The notes beneath the pieces were generated by a model, which saw nothing but the letters and a program-made list of their open reading frames with translations, was not told the origin of the DNA and made no database searches. This document shows, piece after piece, positions 45,116 through 53,575 of a stretch of 64,000 bases of DNA (its first letter is position 1; every line of letters begins with the position of its first letter). Both the position numbers and the translations under genes were made by a program. The stretch is from CAVXDP01 sp964562925 (GTDB lineage Archaea; Thermoproteota; Bathyarchaeia; 40CM-2-53-6; CAVXDP01), in the NCBI GenBank assembly GCA_964562925.1, contig CAZLVF010000004.1, positions 1 through 64,000 of the forward strand. The letters run 5' to 3'.

Positions 45116-45292
45116 AACCCCACCTTTTGTTCTATTATTGGCGCAGACTCTTTGTCTGTATACGTAGTAGGCCGGAACGCCGATTACGGCGAGTGGAATC
45201 AACGTTACTGTGAGAACCACTAGTCCGACAACAACGTGAATAATAGATCGTTGAGAGTTAAGTGAGAATGATGCTCTTCGGCAATGTCTCAA
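45086..45292 (-). CDS. Possible small single-pass membrane protein
   Basis: A 68-residue frame with a long hydrophobic segment (HVVVGLVVLTVTLIPLAVIG) followed by YYVYRQR, a normal positive-inside end. It overlaps the 3' end of the APC permease by 30 bases on the opposite strand. The start is TTG and no promoter is obvious. It may be a genuine small protein or a chance frame. Confidence 0.3.
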   Translation of the reverse strand: MRHCRRASFSLNSQRSIIHVVVGLVVLTVTLIPLAVIGVPAYYVYRQRVCANNRTKGGVLFVRYFAKQ

Positions 45293-45303
45293 GAAACGGG
45301 TGG

Positions 45304-46318
45304 TTACCCTATGTGATAGTAGAGTTCTCTAGGCCTGAGCTCTTCGAATTCATCTGTTTGTTGGGCTATGTATCTCCTTACGTCTATGCAGAGATGACAT
45401 TTTGAAACATAGCCTTGAAGGCGCTCCTTATAGTCAAACTTTGTAACGGCGAATTCAAGAAGTCTACTCAAATCGGTTACAAGAGCTTCCAGAATTGGCC
45501 GCTCATTCAGATCTATTCCTCGGCACAGCGAGCCTAGCTCTCTGCCGTCCCCTAAGGAAATGCCAGCGCAATATCCACGCATGTAATTGCAGTAGTTGTC
45601 TATGTGTACGTGCCAGCCTCTTGTCAATTCCTCTTCACAAGATTTGCCGAAAAATTGCTTTGCTGGATATTTCTTGTACAGGTAGGCAAGGCTCTCTACG
45701 GCCCTTCCCATGGGAAGTAGCTCTGTATAGGCTAATCCACTTGGCTCTTTTCGTAGATACTGTTCGAAAGGCAAAGTGCCGTTGATCTTTAGTTTTCTGA
45801 ATTGGCGATAGAAAGTCTCTTGGTATACGATTGCGTTCGCGCCGAAAACTTCTCTACTTATCTTGACGGCTCTTTCTGTCCGTTCGAACGGAATTTGGCC
45901 TAATATGAACGGGTTTACACTGATAAGCACGCCATCCAACCGAGTCTCTCAGCTCCACAAGTTTCCGCCTAGTGATCTTATCATCTGTGCACCAGAAAGA
46001 ATTGGTCTCGACAAAAGTGGAGGAGATTCTAAGCTCGTCCGCCATTCGAGTAAGCTTGAGTAAAAGGTCGAAGTTAAGAAATGGCTCGCCACCAGTGAAG
46101 TGAAGACCCCAGTTCACGCCGACTCTATTTGGTCCGAAAGGGCTTTCCTGAATTCTACCCGATAATTCAGTCAGAATTCTCCCCGCATCTTTTTCAGAAA
46201 TCCAGTCATTCTTCCAACTAGGAGATGAAGCGTACATGCAGTGCTCGCATTCGCTAGTACACTTGTACGAGAAGAGTATGCCTCCGGAAAAGGGCTTCTC
46301 TATGCAAAGATTTTCCAT
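45304..46318 (-). pseudogene. Radical SAM protein, split by a frameshift
   Basis: Two adjacent frames form one radical SAM protein of about 338 residues. The first part (46318 to about 45940) begins with ATG and holds CTSECEHC for the SAM cluster and HFTGGEPFLNF. The second part (about 45939-45304) continues with DGVLISVNPFILGQIP and ends with SPASM/twitch-like cysteines (NYCNYMRGYCAG and KCHLC). Removing one G from the stretch TCGGTTGG at about 45937-45943 joins them as LRDSLDGVLISVN. This may be a real inactivating mutation, a sequencing error or, less likely, a programmed shift. The substrate is unknown. A TATA-like CTTAAGCTTAAG is just upstream. Confidence 0.7.
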
Positions 46319-47066
46319 GCCTGGAATTCTGATCTCAGGAGACTTCTTAAGCTTAAGGGATGAAATAGCACCGACAGAATTTCAGCGCTGGTTACGTCCT
46401 AAGACTCGGTTCGATATTTTGGCGCTATGTCCGAACTTTGCAGTTAGGTCGCGCAGAAGTAAAGAAGCGGTTAAACGTGTCTCCCCATTACACACATTGA
46501 AAACATTAGGGTTCATCAAATATAGCCAGCCTTCAATGTTCTTCTCGATCTCTCCAGATCTCGAGAGGGTTACTGAACTTGAATTCCGTCAAGTAAAGAA
46601 ATAAGTAACTGACGGAAGCGTTGTTTGTCCGGATCTGAGGTCAAGGAGATTCAGATGCCCTCGCTTAAGATCCTATCCAGACAAGAGATTAACGAGGTCC
46701 ATCATGCCTCATAGATGCAACATGCTTTGAGCCATTTGACCGAGGAACTATGCCTATCCAAGGTCAGCGACAGATCCACTAGAAGAACCTAGGCGAGTTT
46801 GTCAGCAAAGCTAAGAGAGACATTGCACTAAGTTGAAGACGTCTTTCGTATAGCGCTCTCTTTTGATTTTGTCATAGCAAACAGAGCGGATCCTAAACAG
46901 GCCTTTATAAGCGGGCATGCCGAGTCATCCAAGATAGTAGAATACACCGTACGCTTAGAGAGAACCTTACAAATCTAGGGGCGCTTGTAGGGGACGTGAG
47001 AGAGCGGCCCACGGATCTAGAACTCAAAGGTTTCGGTACTTCTCGTACGCCTCAGGTGCGCATGCC
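46319..47066. other. Intergenic region before the 2-oxoacid oxidoreductase operon
   Basis: No supported gene in about 750 bases. A rightward frame from 46317 to 46604 could encode 95 residues, but it has no homology I recognise and overlaps the radical SAM promoter. CTTTATAAG at about 46903-46911 is a good TATA box for the ferredoxin oxidoreductase operon and implies a leader of roughly 130 bases. Confidence 0.4.
46903..46911 (+). promoter_or_regulatory. TATA box of the 2-oxoacid oxidoreductase operon
   Basis: CTTTATAAG matches the archaeal TATA consensus. The first start codon (TTG 47067) is about 155 bases downstream, so the transcript would have an unusually long leader for this genome. 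Confidence 0.45.
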
Positions 47067-47327
47067 TTGAGTGTGAACGAAATCGTTCAAGAAGAGAATC
47101 CTTCACTTCCAAAGATAGTCATCTTGGGGAATCTTTGTAAGGGATGCGGGATATGTATCGAGTTCTGCCCTTTCAAGATTTTAAAGACGGGAAGCCGCAT
47201 GACGAGGAAGGGTATCTTTCCTCCTGAGGTTATCAATCAGAGCAAATGCACAGCTTGCCGAATCTGCCAGCACTTTTGCCCCGACTTTGCAATATTCATC
47301 GTCGGGAGGTCTCAGATTTCGCCTTAG
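47067..47327 (+). CDS. korD: 2-oxoacid:ferredoxin oxidoreductase delta subunit (ferredoxin-like)
   Basis: An 86-residue 2x[4Fe-4S] protein with CKGCGICIEFCP and CTACRICQHFCP. It is the electron-transfer subunit of a four-subunit 2-oxoacid:ferredoxin oxidoreductase. The start is TTG at 47067, or GTG at 47073. It is followed by alpha, beta and gamma subunits in the order D-A-B-G that is typical of 2-oxoglutarate (KOR) enzymes. Confidence 0.85.
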   Translation: MSVNEIVQEENPSLPKIVILGNLCKGCGICIEFCPFKILKTGSRMTRKGIFPPEVINQSKCTACRICQHFCPDFAIFIVGRSQISP

Positions 47328-47347
47328 CAAAACCCGGAAGATACTTT

Positions 47348-48463
47348 ATGCAGGGAAATGAGGCGTGCGCCCTAGGTGCTGTCGCGGCAGGTTGCCGATT
47401 CTTCGCGTTCTACCCCATCACTCCAGCAGGCGAGATTGCCGAGAAGATGTCTCATCTTCTCCCAAAGGTCCGAGGCGTCTACATTCAGATGGAGGACGAG
47501 ATCGCATCCATCGGGAGTGTGATCGGCGCATCGTGGACTGGTTTGAAAGCTATGACCGCCACCTCTGGTCCTGGCTTCAGCCTCATGCAGGAGAACATCG
47601 GATACGCGGTGATGACCGAGACGCCTTGCGTGATTGTGGATGTGCAGCGGGCAGGCCCTAGCACCGGAATCGTCTCTGCTCCGATGCAAGGAGATGTAGC
47701 TCAAGCCAGACACGGCAGTCACGGCGAGTATGAGATTATCGCTCTTGCACCATCGTCTGCTCAAGAGATGTTCGACTTAACGATTCGAGCATTCAACCTC
47801 TCTGAGCAGTTCCGAACGCCGGTGATCGTGCTCGCCGACGAGACGGTTGGCCACATGCGTGAGGAGGTCATCATTCCCGAGAAAAGGTCGCTCACGATCG
47901 TCAATAGAAAGGTTCCATCGAGTAGTGAAGAGGCGTCACGAAGCTTCCTGAGCCCTTCGGTCGCTCCAATGCCAGCGTTGGGAACGGGCTTCTCAGTTCA
48001 CGTTACCGGATCCGCACATGACGAATATGGAAAACGAGTATCTGGCTCACCTGACGCGATCGACAGGATAGTCAGAACAATCAGTGAAAAGATACAAGTG
48101 CACACGGAAAAGATCTCGAACTTTGAGATGGTGATGTTGGACGACGCAGACATAGCACTCGTCGCGTACGGAAGCTGTTCTAGAACAGCAGAGTTCGTTG
48201 TGAAGCGGGCGCATGAGAAAGGAGTGCACCTCGGTCTGCTCAGACTGATCGAGCTATGGCCCTTCCCTAGAAAGGGTGTGCAGGAAGCGCTGAAGCATGT
48301 CGAGAAGATCGTTGTGTTAGAGAATAACCTTGGCCAAGTACTCCCCGAGATTGAGAGAGCAATGGCAGGCCATGCAGAGATAACGTTTCTCCCTCCCGAA
48401 ACGATCGGAACCCTGCACAGACCCGACTATGTTTTAGAGCATGTGATGAAGGTCGCCATGTAG
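47348..48463 (+). CDS. korA: 2-oxoacid:ferredoxin oxidoreductase alpha subunit
   Basis: About 371 residues. It shows the alpha-subunit blocks MQGNEACALGAVAAGCRFF, YPITPAGEIAE, TSGPGFSLMQENIGYAV and QRAGPSTG. The enzyme decarboxylates a 2-oxoacid, probably 2-oxoglutarate or a branched-chain 2-oxoacid, to the acyl-CoA with reduction of ferredoxin. A longer frame begins at 47246 inside the delta gene, but the conserved N-terminus supports ATG 47348, 20 bases after the delta stop. Confidence 0.9.
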   Translation: MQGNEACALGAVAAGCRFFAFYPITPAGEIAEKMSHLLPKVRGVYIQMEDEIASIGSVIGASWTGLKAMTATSGPGFSLMQENIGYAVMTETPCVIVDVQRAGPSTGIVSAPMQGDVAQARHGSHGEYEIIALAPSSAQEMFDLTIRAFNLSEQFRTPVIVLADETVGHMREEVIIPEKRSLTIVNRKVPSSSEEASRSFLSPSVAPMPALGTGFSVHVTGSAHDEYGKRVSGSPDAIDRIVRTISEKIQVHTEKISNFEMVMLDDADIALVAYGSCSRTAEFVVKRAHEKGVHLGLLRLIELWPFPRKGVQEALKHVEKIVVLENNLGQVLPEIERAMAGHAEITFLPPETIGTLHRPDYVLEHVMKVAM

Positions 48464-48465
48464 TC

Positions 48466-49302
48466 TTGCCAACTCATCAGTCGCACCCATTGGCCAAGTA
48501 CCTGCGTCCCGGCGCCCAGCCGCACTTGCATTGCTCAGGCTGTGGCAACGGAATCATTGCACAATGCTTTCTTAGAGCCGTCGACGAAGCCGAGATCCCG
48601 ACGAGAAAGATTGTTTGCGTCGCGGGAATTGGATGCAGCGGTTGGATTCCCAGCCCCTTGTTCAACATGGATACGCTTCATGTGACTCATGGCAGACCGA
48701 TCGCTTTCGCTACCGGCGTTAAGCTCAGCAACCCAAGTTTAGAGGTTGTAGTCTTTACGGGCAACGGAGACTGCTCCGCAATCGGAGGTAATCACCTCAT
48801 ACATGCTGCTCGTAGAAACATCGGGATCAAAGTGATCTGCGTCAACAACATGATCTATGGCATGACAGGTGGAGAGGTAGCTCCCACGACACCCCGAGGG
48901 ATCAAAACAACGACTACTCCCTTTGGCAACTTGGAGAGGCCATTCGACCTTTCGAGACTGGTCGCGGCGGCTGGAGGAACCTACGTTGTAAGATGGACCA
49001 CGTACCATGTCGCCGGACTAGTTGCCTCGATGAAGAAGGCTTTGAAGAGGAGAGGCTTCGCTTTTGTTGAGGTCATATCACAGTGCCCCATCCACTACGG
49101 GCGTAGGGCAGGGTTCTCAAATCCGGTCGACATGATGAGGTGGTTTCAGAAGCAATCTGTCACAATTGAGCGGGCAAGTGAAATGAGCGAACAAGAGCTT
49201 TCCGGAAAATTTGTTGTGGGAGAGTTCGTAAACATCGAGGCGCCGGAGCTGACCGGGCTATACGCAGAGCTATTTGAGGCAACCAATCGTGAGTCGAACT
49301 GA
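48466..49302 (+). CDS. korB: 2-oxoacid:ferredoxin oxidoreductase beta subunit (TPP-binding)
   Basis: A 278-residue TPP-binding subunit. It has CSGCGNGIIAQC, GIGCSGW and the TPP/Mg motif GNGDCSAIGGNH followed by CVNNMIYGMTGG. It is preceded by TTG as the start, two bases after the alpha stop, and overlaps the gamma gene by about 14 bases. The set suggests a KOR-type enzyme working in the incomplete reductive or oxidative TCA branch. Confidence 0.92.
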   Translation: MPTHQSHPLAKYLRPGAQPHLHCSGCGNGIIAQCFLRAVDEAEIPTRKIVCVAGIGCSGWIPSPLFNMDTLHVTHGRPIAFATGVKLSNPSLEVVVFTGNGDCSAIGGNHLIHAARRNIGIKVICVNNMIYGMTGGEVAPTTPRGIKTTTTPFGNLERPFDLSRLVAAAGGTYVVRWTTYHVAGLVASMKKALKRRGFAFVEVISQCPIHYGRRAGFSNPVDMMRWFQKQSVTIERASEMSEQELSGKFVVGEFVNIEAPELTGLYAELFEATNRESN

Positions 49303-49858
49303 AGTCAGGCTCGCAGGGTTCGGCGGCCAAGGCTTGATCCTAGCCGGAATCCTACTAGGCCACGCTGCAGCTGCTCATGAAGGGAAGAAGGCTGTTCAGA
49401 CCCAGTCCTATGGATCAGAGACTAGAGGGGGAGCAGCTCGCTCAGAGGTCGTAATCTCAAATGAGAGGATAGACTATCCCAAGGTGATTTCGGCTGACAT
49501 CACAATTACAATGTCGCAAGAAGCGTTTGACATGTACGCAAGTGATATACGGCCCGGACGCAAGCTGTTCATTGATGCCGACTTGGTCTCCAGCGTGCCA
49601 GCCGACCTTGAAAGCGTGCTTTGTCGAATTCCGGCGACAAAGATAGCGGCGGAGGAGCTGAAGAAGACGCTGGTTGCCAACATGGTCATGCTTGGGGCGG
49701 TGGTCGCAGTAACCAAGGTAGTTGAACTTGCCAGCTTGGAGAAGAGTATCAGGGAACTGGCTCCCAAAGGATCGATCGACCTGAACATACGAGCCTTGGA
49801 GCGAGGGTTCGAGTGGGCAAATGCGCATCTTAGAAGCGAAATGGGTCGAGGTGGATGA
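49289..49858 (+). CDS. korC: 2-oxoacid:ferredoxin oxidoreductase gamma subunit
   Basis: A 189-residue gamma subunit with RLAGFGGQGLILAGILLG, YGSETRGGAARSEVVIS and the NMVMLGAV block. It binds CoA with the other subunits. I place the start at GTG 49289, about nine bases after a GAGG sequence; the longer frame from TTG 49274 is also possible. This closes the four-gene operon. Confidence 0.92.
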   Translation: MSRTEVRLAGFGGQGLILAGILLGHAAAAHEGKKAVQTQSYGSETRGGAARSEVVISNERIDYPKVISADITITMSQEAFDMYASDIRPGRKLFIDADLVSSVPADLESVLCRIPATKIAAEELKKTLVANMVMLGAVVAVTKVVELASLEKSIRELAPKGSIDLNIRALERGFEWANAHLRSEMGRGG

Positions 49859-50399
49859 TAGCGCCTGCGTCCTCAGCGGCGATCGGTCTTATAGTCCGCT
49901 TCGGCGGCTTACGGTGTAGAACTTCGTAAGTTAGTTTCTGCTAGAGTCAAAGGCCAGACCGCTATAGCGTTTCCTAGATGAAATCGGGTCGCTAGTTCAC
50001 GACTCAAGGGTGTAGATATCATTCGACTTGTCTTTTTTGACTGAGCTCTCAACAAGAGAGCTCGACAGGATTGCGAGTGAAATACTGCTTTAATAGTCCG
50101 TTTACGTATCTTTCAAGATAGATGATGTGGACTGACCTGCATGGAAGAGCTCCTCAGCTCAGATGTCATGATGTACCTCCACTGAATCTTCGTCCTTGTT
50201 TCGCGTCAAGACACCGCTAAGATGCGCTTGGTTTTGTATTTCTGAAGTTTACCTGCCAAAGGTTATCGAGAGGATATTGCCAGATTTCTGAATATTTGAG
50301 CATGAATCTCTGCAGATGTCGTGTTTAGATTTGACGTGTTTTTCACGAATTCATTTATATCCAGCGCCTTCTGATAAACGGACTTCAAGAGGGGATCCC
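49859..50399. other. Intergenic region with an 8-bp hairpin
   Basis: No supported gene in about 540 bases. A perfect stem GAGCTCTC-AACAA-GAGAGCTC lies at 50043-50063, preceded by a T6 run. TTTATATC at about 50354-50361 is a TATA candidate for the coiled-coil gene. Short C- and D-like box sequences near 50110-50200 do not have the spacing of a box C/D RNA. Confidence 0.4.
50043..50063. repeat. Perfect 8-bp hairpin
   Basis: GAGCTCTC and GAGAGCTC flank a five-base loop. The T-tract precedes rather than follows the stem on the plus strand, so it does not look like an intrinsic terminator of the upstream operon. It could be a transcript-end stabiliser or an operator. Confidence 0.45.
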
Positions 50400-51068
50400 A
50401 TGCCGAGTTCGCGGCTACTCTCTCTCGTTATGATATGGATAGCGCTTCCGGAATGGCTTTCCCACCTTCTACACAGAGAAAGACCCCCTCAACAAGACCT
50501 AGCCAAACCAGACAGGAACAGAAAGGCGAGTAACCCGATCGCAGACGTCGATATGGCAATGGAGGAGTTGAGACTATACTCCTTTGAGAGAGAGATTCTC
50601 AGCGCGGCGTTGACCGCAATCTATGAAGCTGAAGTCAAGGGCATTCTGAAAGTTGAGGAGAGGGATAGACTCTCTGAACGATACAAGAGAGACCTTCAGA
50701 TTCTGGATGAAAGAATTGAAGAGAGGCGTAGAGTGACCGATTTCGTGAATCTACAGAAAGAGAAGAGGGAGCTGCAAGAAGAGTTCTCTCAAAAGATTTC
50801 TGAGGTTGACAGAAAGATTGAGGAGTTGAGATCTCTCATCGGATCACTACCTCAACCGGAACCTTACATATCTAGTAGACAACTGAACTCATCAGAAAAG
50901 GTGACGCATTCCTCCGAACAGTACAAAGAAACCGAGGATACTTCACCAGGACAGAAGCTTGTGACATCGAATAGAATGCGAACAAGAACAGATGAGAAGA
51001 TCGAGACCATAAGAGAAGAGGTTCTTAAAGCCATAGAGAGACTGGAGCAGATAGAGTCGGAGGGCTGA
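50400..51068 (+). CDS. Coiled-coil protein with N-terminal hydrophobic segment
   Basis: A 222-residue protein. Residues 5-25 are hydrophobic (LLSLVMIWIALPEWLSHLL) and may be a membrane anchor. The rest is mostly charged helix with heptad-like leucines, for example ERDRLSERYKRDLQILDERI and KISEVDRKIEELRSLIG. No family was recognised. The ATG at 50400 is preceded by GAGGGGAT, and the longer frame to 50316 is unlikely. It is four bases before rpiA, so the genes are co-transcribed. It may be a scaffold or a membrane-associated helper. Confidence 0.65.
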   Translation: MPSSRLLSLVMIWIALPEWLSHLLHRERPPQQDLAKPDRNRKASNPIADVDMAMEELRLYSFEREILSAALTAIYEAEVKGILKVEERDRLSERYKRDLQILDERIEERRRVTDFVNLQKEKRELQEEFSQKISEVDRKIEELRSLIGSLPQPEPYISSRQLNSSEKVTHSSEQYKETEDTSPGQKLVTSNRMRTRTDEKIETIREEVLKAIERLEQIESEG

Positions 51069-51072
51069 GACG

Positions 51073-51771
51073 ATGAGCTGGGTTGAGAGAGCGAGACAAG
51101 CCTCAGCTGTAGCTTCACTCAACCTTGTTGAGAACGACAGCGTCGTCGGGCTCGGAAGCGGACGGACGGTTTCATTCGTTATCAAAGAACTTGGAAAGAA
51201 AGTGAAGAGAGAAGATCTGAACATCAAAGTAGTCCCGACCTCGATCCAGACTGAGATCCTCTCTGCAAAGAATGGACTGAACCTGACCAACCTACTTGAA
51301 CATCCTGAGCTTGACCTAGCGATAGACGGCGCGGACCAGGTTGAGGTACGCACATTAGATTTGTTAAAAGGAGCTGGGGGAGCCCTCGCAAGAGAGAAAG
51401 TTGTGGCCTTCGCGGCGAAGAAGTTTGTGATAGTCGTGGACGAGAAAAAAGTTGCGAAACACGGCCTCAACGGTAAGGTTCCAGTTGAGGTACTCCCGTT
51501 TGGCGTCGGATTCGTCATGAGAGAGATAGCCCGAATTGGTGGTAGACCGACGCTGAGAGAGAGCAGAGGGAAACTTGGACCGGTCGTAACGGATAATGGC
51601 AACTATATCATCGACATAGACTTCGGAAGGATATACTATCCAAAAAAGCTGGATAGAAGCCTCAGGACGATACCCGGCATAACTGAGACCGGCCTGTTTC
51701 TGGGACTAGCAGACATAGTGTACATTGGCCGAAGAGATCGTAGGGTTCAGACCCTCAGAGGGAAGAGGTAG
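51073..51771 (+). CDS. rpiA: Ribose-5-phosphate isomerase A
   Basis: A 232-residue enzyme that interconverts ribose 5-phosphate and ribulose 5-phosphate. The family motifs are VGLGSGRTVSFVIKEL, AIDGADQVE and LLKGAGGALAREK. The catalytic Asp and Lys are preserved. It directly follows the coiled-coil gene and precedes an elongator tRNA-Met gene on the other strand. The start is ATG. Confidence 0.94.
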   Translation: MSWVERARQASAVASLNLVENDSVVGLGSGRTVSFVIKELGKKVKREDLNIKVVPTSIQTEILSAKNGLNLTNLLEHPELDLAIDGADQVEVRTLDLLKGAGGALAREKVVAFAAKKFVIVVDEKKVAKHGLNGKVPVEVLPFGVGFVMREIARIGGRPTLRESRGKLGPVVTDNGNYIIDIDFGRIYYPKKLDRSLRTIPGITETGLFLGLADIVYIGRRDRRVQTLRGKR

Positions 51772-51791
51772 AAGGCGTCTCTCGATCTAGG

Positions 51792-51936
51792 TGCCGAGGA
51801 CGGGAGACCCGGCACAGACCTTTGTGCTGTCGAACCCGTGGCCTCTGGATCTCTCCAGAGCGGCTCTATTCCTTATGAGTCCAGCGCTAAAGCCTAGCCC
51901 TTGAGGGGCATCTAACCACAGCTGAGCCACCTCGGC
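51792..51936 (-). tRNA. tRNA-Met (CAT), elongator type, with three introns
   Basis: The acceptor arms GCCGAGG and CCTCGGC pair, with A73. Removing TGCCCCTCAAGGGCTAGGCT plus three further bases (23 nt) after GGTTAGA restores a D-arm GCTC-AGCTGTGGTTA-GAGC. The anticodon stem CTGGA/TCCAG encloses CTCATA, a 23-nt intron and A38, giving loop CTCATAA with anticodon CAT at the canonical 37/38 site. The T-stem ACGGG/CCCGT encloses TTCGA, a hairpin (GCACA/TGTGC) intron of about 23 nt, and the rest of the loop. The spliced length is about 76. CCA is not encoded. G1-C72 argues for the elongator rather than the initiator. A CTTTAAG TATA box is 34 bases upstream. Confidence 0.85.
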
Positions 51937-51966
51937 ATCGACCGCAGTTTTCACCTGTTACCGACA

Positions 51967-51973
51967 CTTAAAG
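51967..51973 (-). promoter_or_regulatory. TATA box of the tRNA-Met gene
   Basis: On the minus strand CTTTAAG stands about 34 bases before the first tRNA base. The tRNA-Pro gene has the same element at the same distance, suggesting a 5' leader of about eight bases in both. Confidence 0.5.
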
Positions 51974-52075
51974 ATTTGTCGACATAGCTGAACCATTCCA
52001 TTCATCCAACTTTACGAAGGCATTCTGGTAGCTGAGAAAGGTTTTATCATATAACAAGAGAAGAAGAAGCTAGAG

Positions 52076-53314
52076 ATGATTCTAATGGCCCTTAGATTTC
52101 TGACGCTTGATGACTTTGACTTGGAAGGAAAAACTGTCTTTCTAAGGGTTGATGTAAACTCTCCAATAGACCCATCAAGTAACGCGATTCTTGACGATTC
52201 AAGAATCAAGGCTACCAAAGAGACGCTGAGCTCTTTGAAGAACTCGAAGGTTGTGTTGGGATCGCACCAGAGCAGACCGGGCAAAGAGGACTTTACCACA
52301 CTTGAGGAGCATACAAATCTCCTACGGAGATACTGTTCACAAGACGTAGCTTTTGTTGAGGACGTTATGGGACCCACGGCCAGAAAGGCCATAAGAGAGT
52401 TGAGACGAGGTCAAGTCCTGGTATTAGACAACTTGAGAACCTGTTCTGAAGAGGTCCTTGACGGCCCATCTGAGAAACTTGCGAAAACCTTGATGATCCA
52501 AAGGCTGGCGCCGCTATGCAACCTCTACGTCAACGACGCGTTCGCTGCAGCTCATAGATCCCAAGCATCCCTCGTGGGCTTCGCATACGTTCTCCCCTCA
52601 GCCGCCGGAAGGCTCATGGAGAAAGAACTCAGGGCGTTGAACCTGGTCCTCTGGGAGCCAAAACGCCCATGCACCTATGTCCTCGGCGGAGCAAAGGTAG
52701 AGGACAAGCTTCCCGTCGTAGAGAACATTGTCAAAGCTGGGAAATCCGATACCGTCCTGCTCGGAGGCCTCATGGCAAAAATCTTCCTTAGAGCTATGGG
52801 ATTTGACCTAAGCAGAGGAGACGAGGAGGAACTTGCAGGACTCATACAATACGTTCAGAGAGCTAAAGTCATCTTGGACAAGTATCAAAACAAGATTACA
52901 GTTCCGGTCGACCTTGCAACCCTCAAAGATAATAAGAGGGTTGAAGCCCCAGTGAAAGAACTCCACCACGATAAGCCTTCGCTTGATATCGGCAGTGATA
53001 CAGTCAGAGAGTATGCTAACACGATCAAACAGTCCAAGACCGTGGTGGCGAACGGCCCCATGGGGATCTTCGAGAAAGAGGGGTTCGATTTTGGAACTAA
53101 GACAGTTCTTGAAGCGATAGCCTCATGCAAAGGTACAACCGTTATCGGAGGCGGACACTTGGCTGGGTTGGCGAGCATGCTAGGAATAGAAGACAGTTTC
53201 TCGCATGTAAGCACAGCGGGCGGCGCGATGCTCTCGATGCTTGCCGGCGAAAGCCTTCCGGGAGTTGAAGCTCTAGTCCAGGCTGCTGAAAGATACAGGC
53301 GGCAGAGTGCATAA
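52076..53314 (+). CDS. pgk: Phosphoglycerate kinase
   Basis: A 412-residue kinase that transfers phosphate between 1,3-bisphosphoglycerate and ADP. It has VFLRVDVNSPID, LGSHQSRPGKED, LVLDNLRTCSEE, NDAFAAAHRSQAS, GGAKVEDKLPV and the C-terminal GGGHLAGL. The first codon may be ATG 52076 or 52085. A TTTTATCA box 27-34 bases upstream indicates a nearly leaderless transcript. It is flanked by intron-containing tRNA genes on the other strand. Confidence 0.95.
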   Translation: MILMALRFLTLDDFDLEGKTVFLRVDVNSPIDPSSNAILDDSRIKATKETLSSLKNSKVVLGSHQSRPGKEDFTTLEEHTNLLRRYCSQDVAFVEDVMGPTARKAIRELRRGQVLVLDNLRTCSEEVLDGPSEKLAKTLMIQRLAPLCNLYVNDAFAAAHRSQASLVGFAYVLPSAAGRLMEKELRALNLVLWEPKRPCTYVLGGAKVEDKLPVVENIVKAGKSDTVLLGGLMAKIFLRAMGFDLSRGDEEELAGLIQYVQRAKVILDKYQNKITVPVDLATLKDNKRVEAPVKELHHDKPSLDIGSDTVREYANTIKQSKTVVANGPMGIFEKEGFDFGTKTVLEAIASCKGTTVIGGGHLAGLASMLGIEDSFSHVSTAGGAMLSMLAGESLPGVEALVQAAERYRRQSA

Positions 53315-53354
53315 CCAAGCGTCCACTGTAAGAAGTAGAGACTCTATTTTAGAA

Positions 53355-53443
53355 TGGAGCCCCGGCCGGGGATCGAACCCGGGACCTGCGGCTTGCTTTG
53401 GTTTTGATACAAGGCCGCCGCTCCACCACTGAGCCACCGGGGC
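53355..53443 (-). tRNA. tRNA-Thr (TGT) with one intron and encoded CCA
   Basis: Acceptor GCCCCGG/CCGGGGC with U73 and an encoded CCA. The D-stem is GCTC/GAGC, the anticodon stem GCGGC/GCCGC and the T-arm CCGGG-TTCGATC-CCCGG. The 21-base anticodon loop becomes CTTGTAA (anticodon TGT) after removal of 14 nt (53394-53407) at position 37/38. The mature length is 75 with CCA. U73 occurs in other archaeal tRNA-Thr. A TATA-like GTATTACC lies about 34 bases upstream. Confidence 0.85.
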
Positions 53444-53575
53444 GTCTCTTGCTGGGTCGGGTTCAGTAGGATTGGTAATACGCCTATTAAGTCTGCCCAA
53501 AGCAAACGCTACAAGACTTCTCAACGAGCAAAGTTAAGCGATGTATTGACGGGTCTTTGATCTTACAGGTTTTAG

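Noticed and set aside
46317..46604. A 95-residue rightward frame divergent from the radical SAM gene
   Set aside because: It has no recognised motif and its start overlaps the start codon and promoter of the radical SAM gene.
50100..50200. Candidate box C/D RNA with ATGATG and CTGA elements
   Set aside because: The guides between boxes would be only about 3 and 8 bases long.
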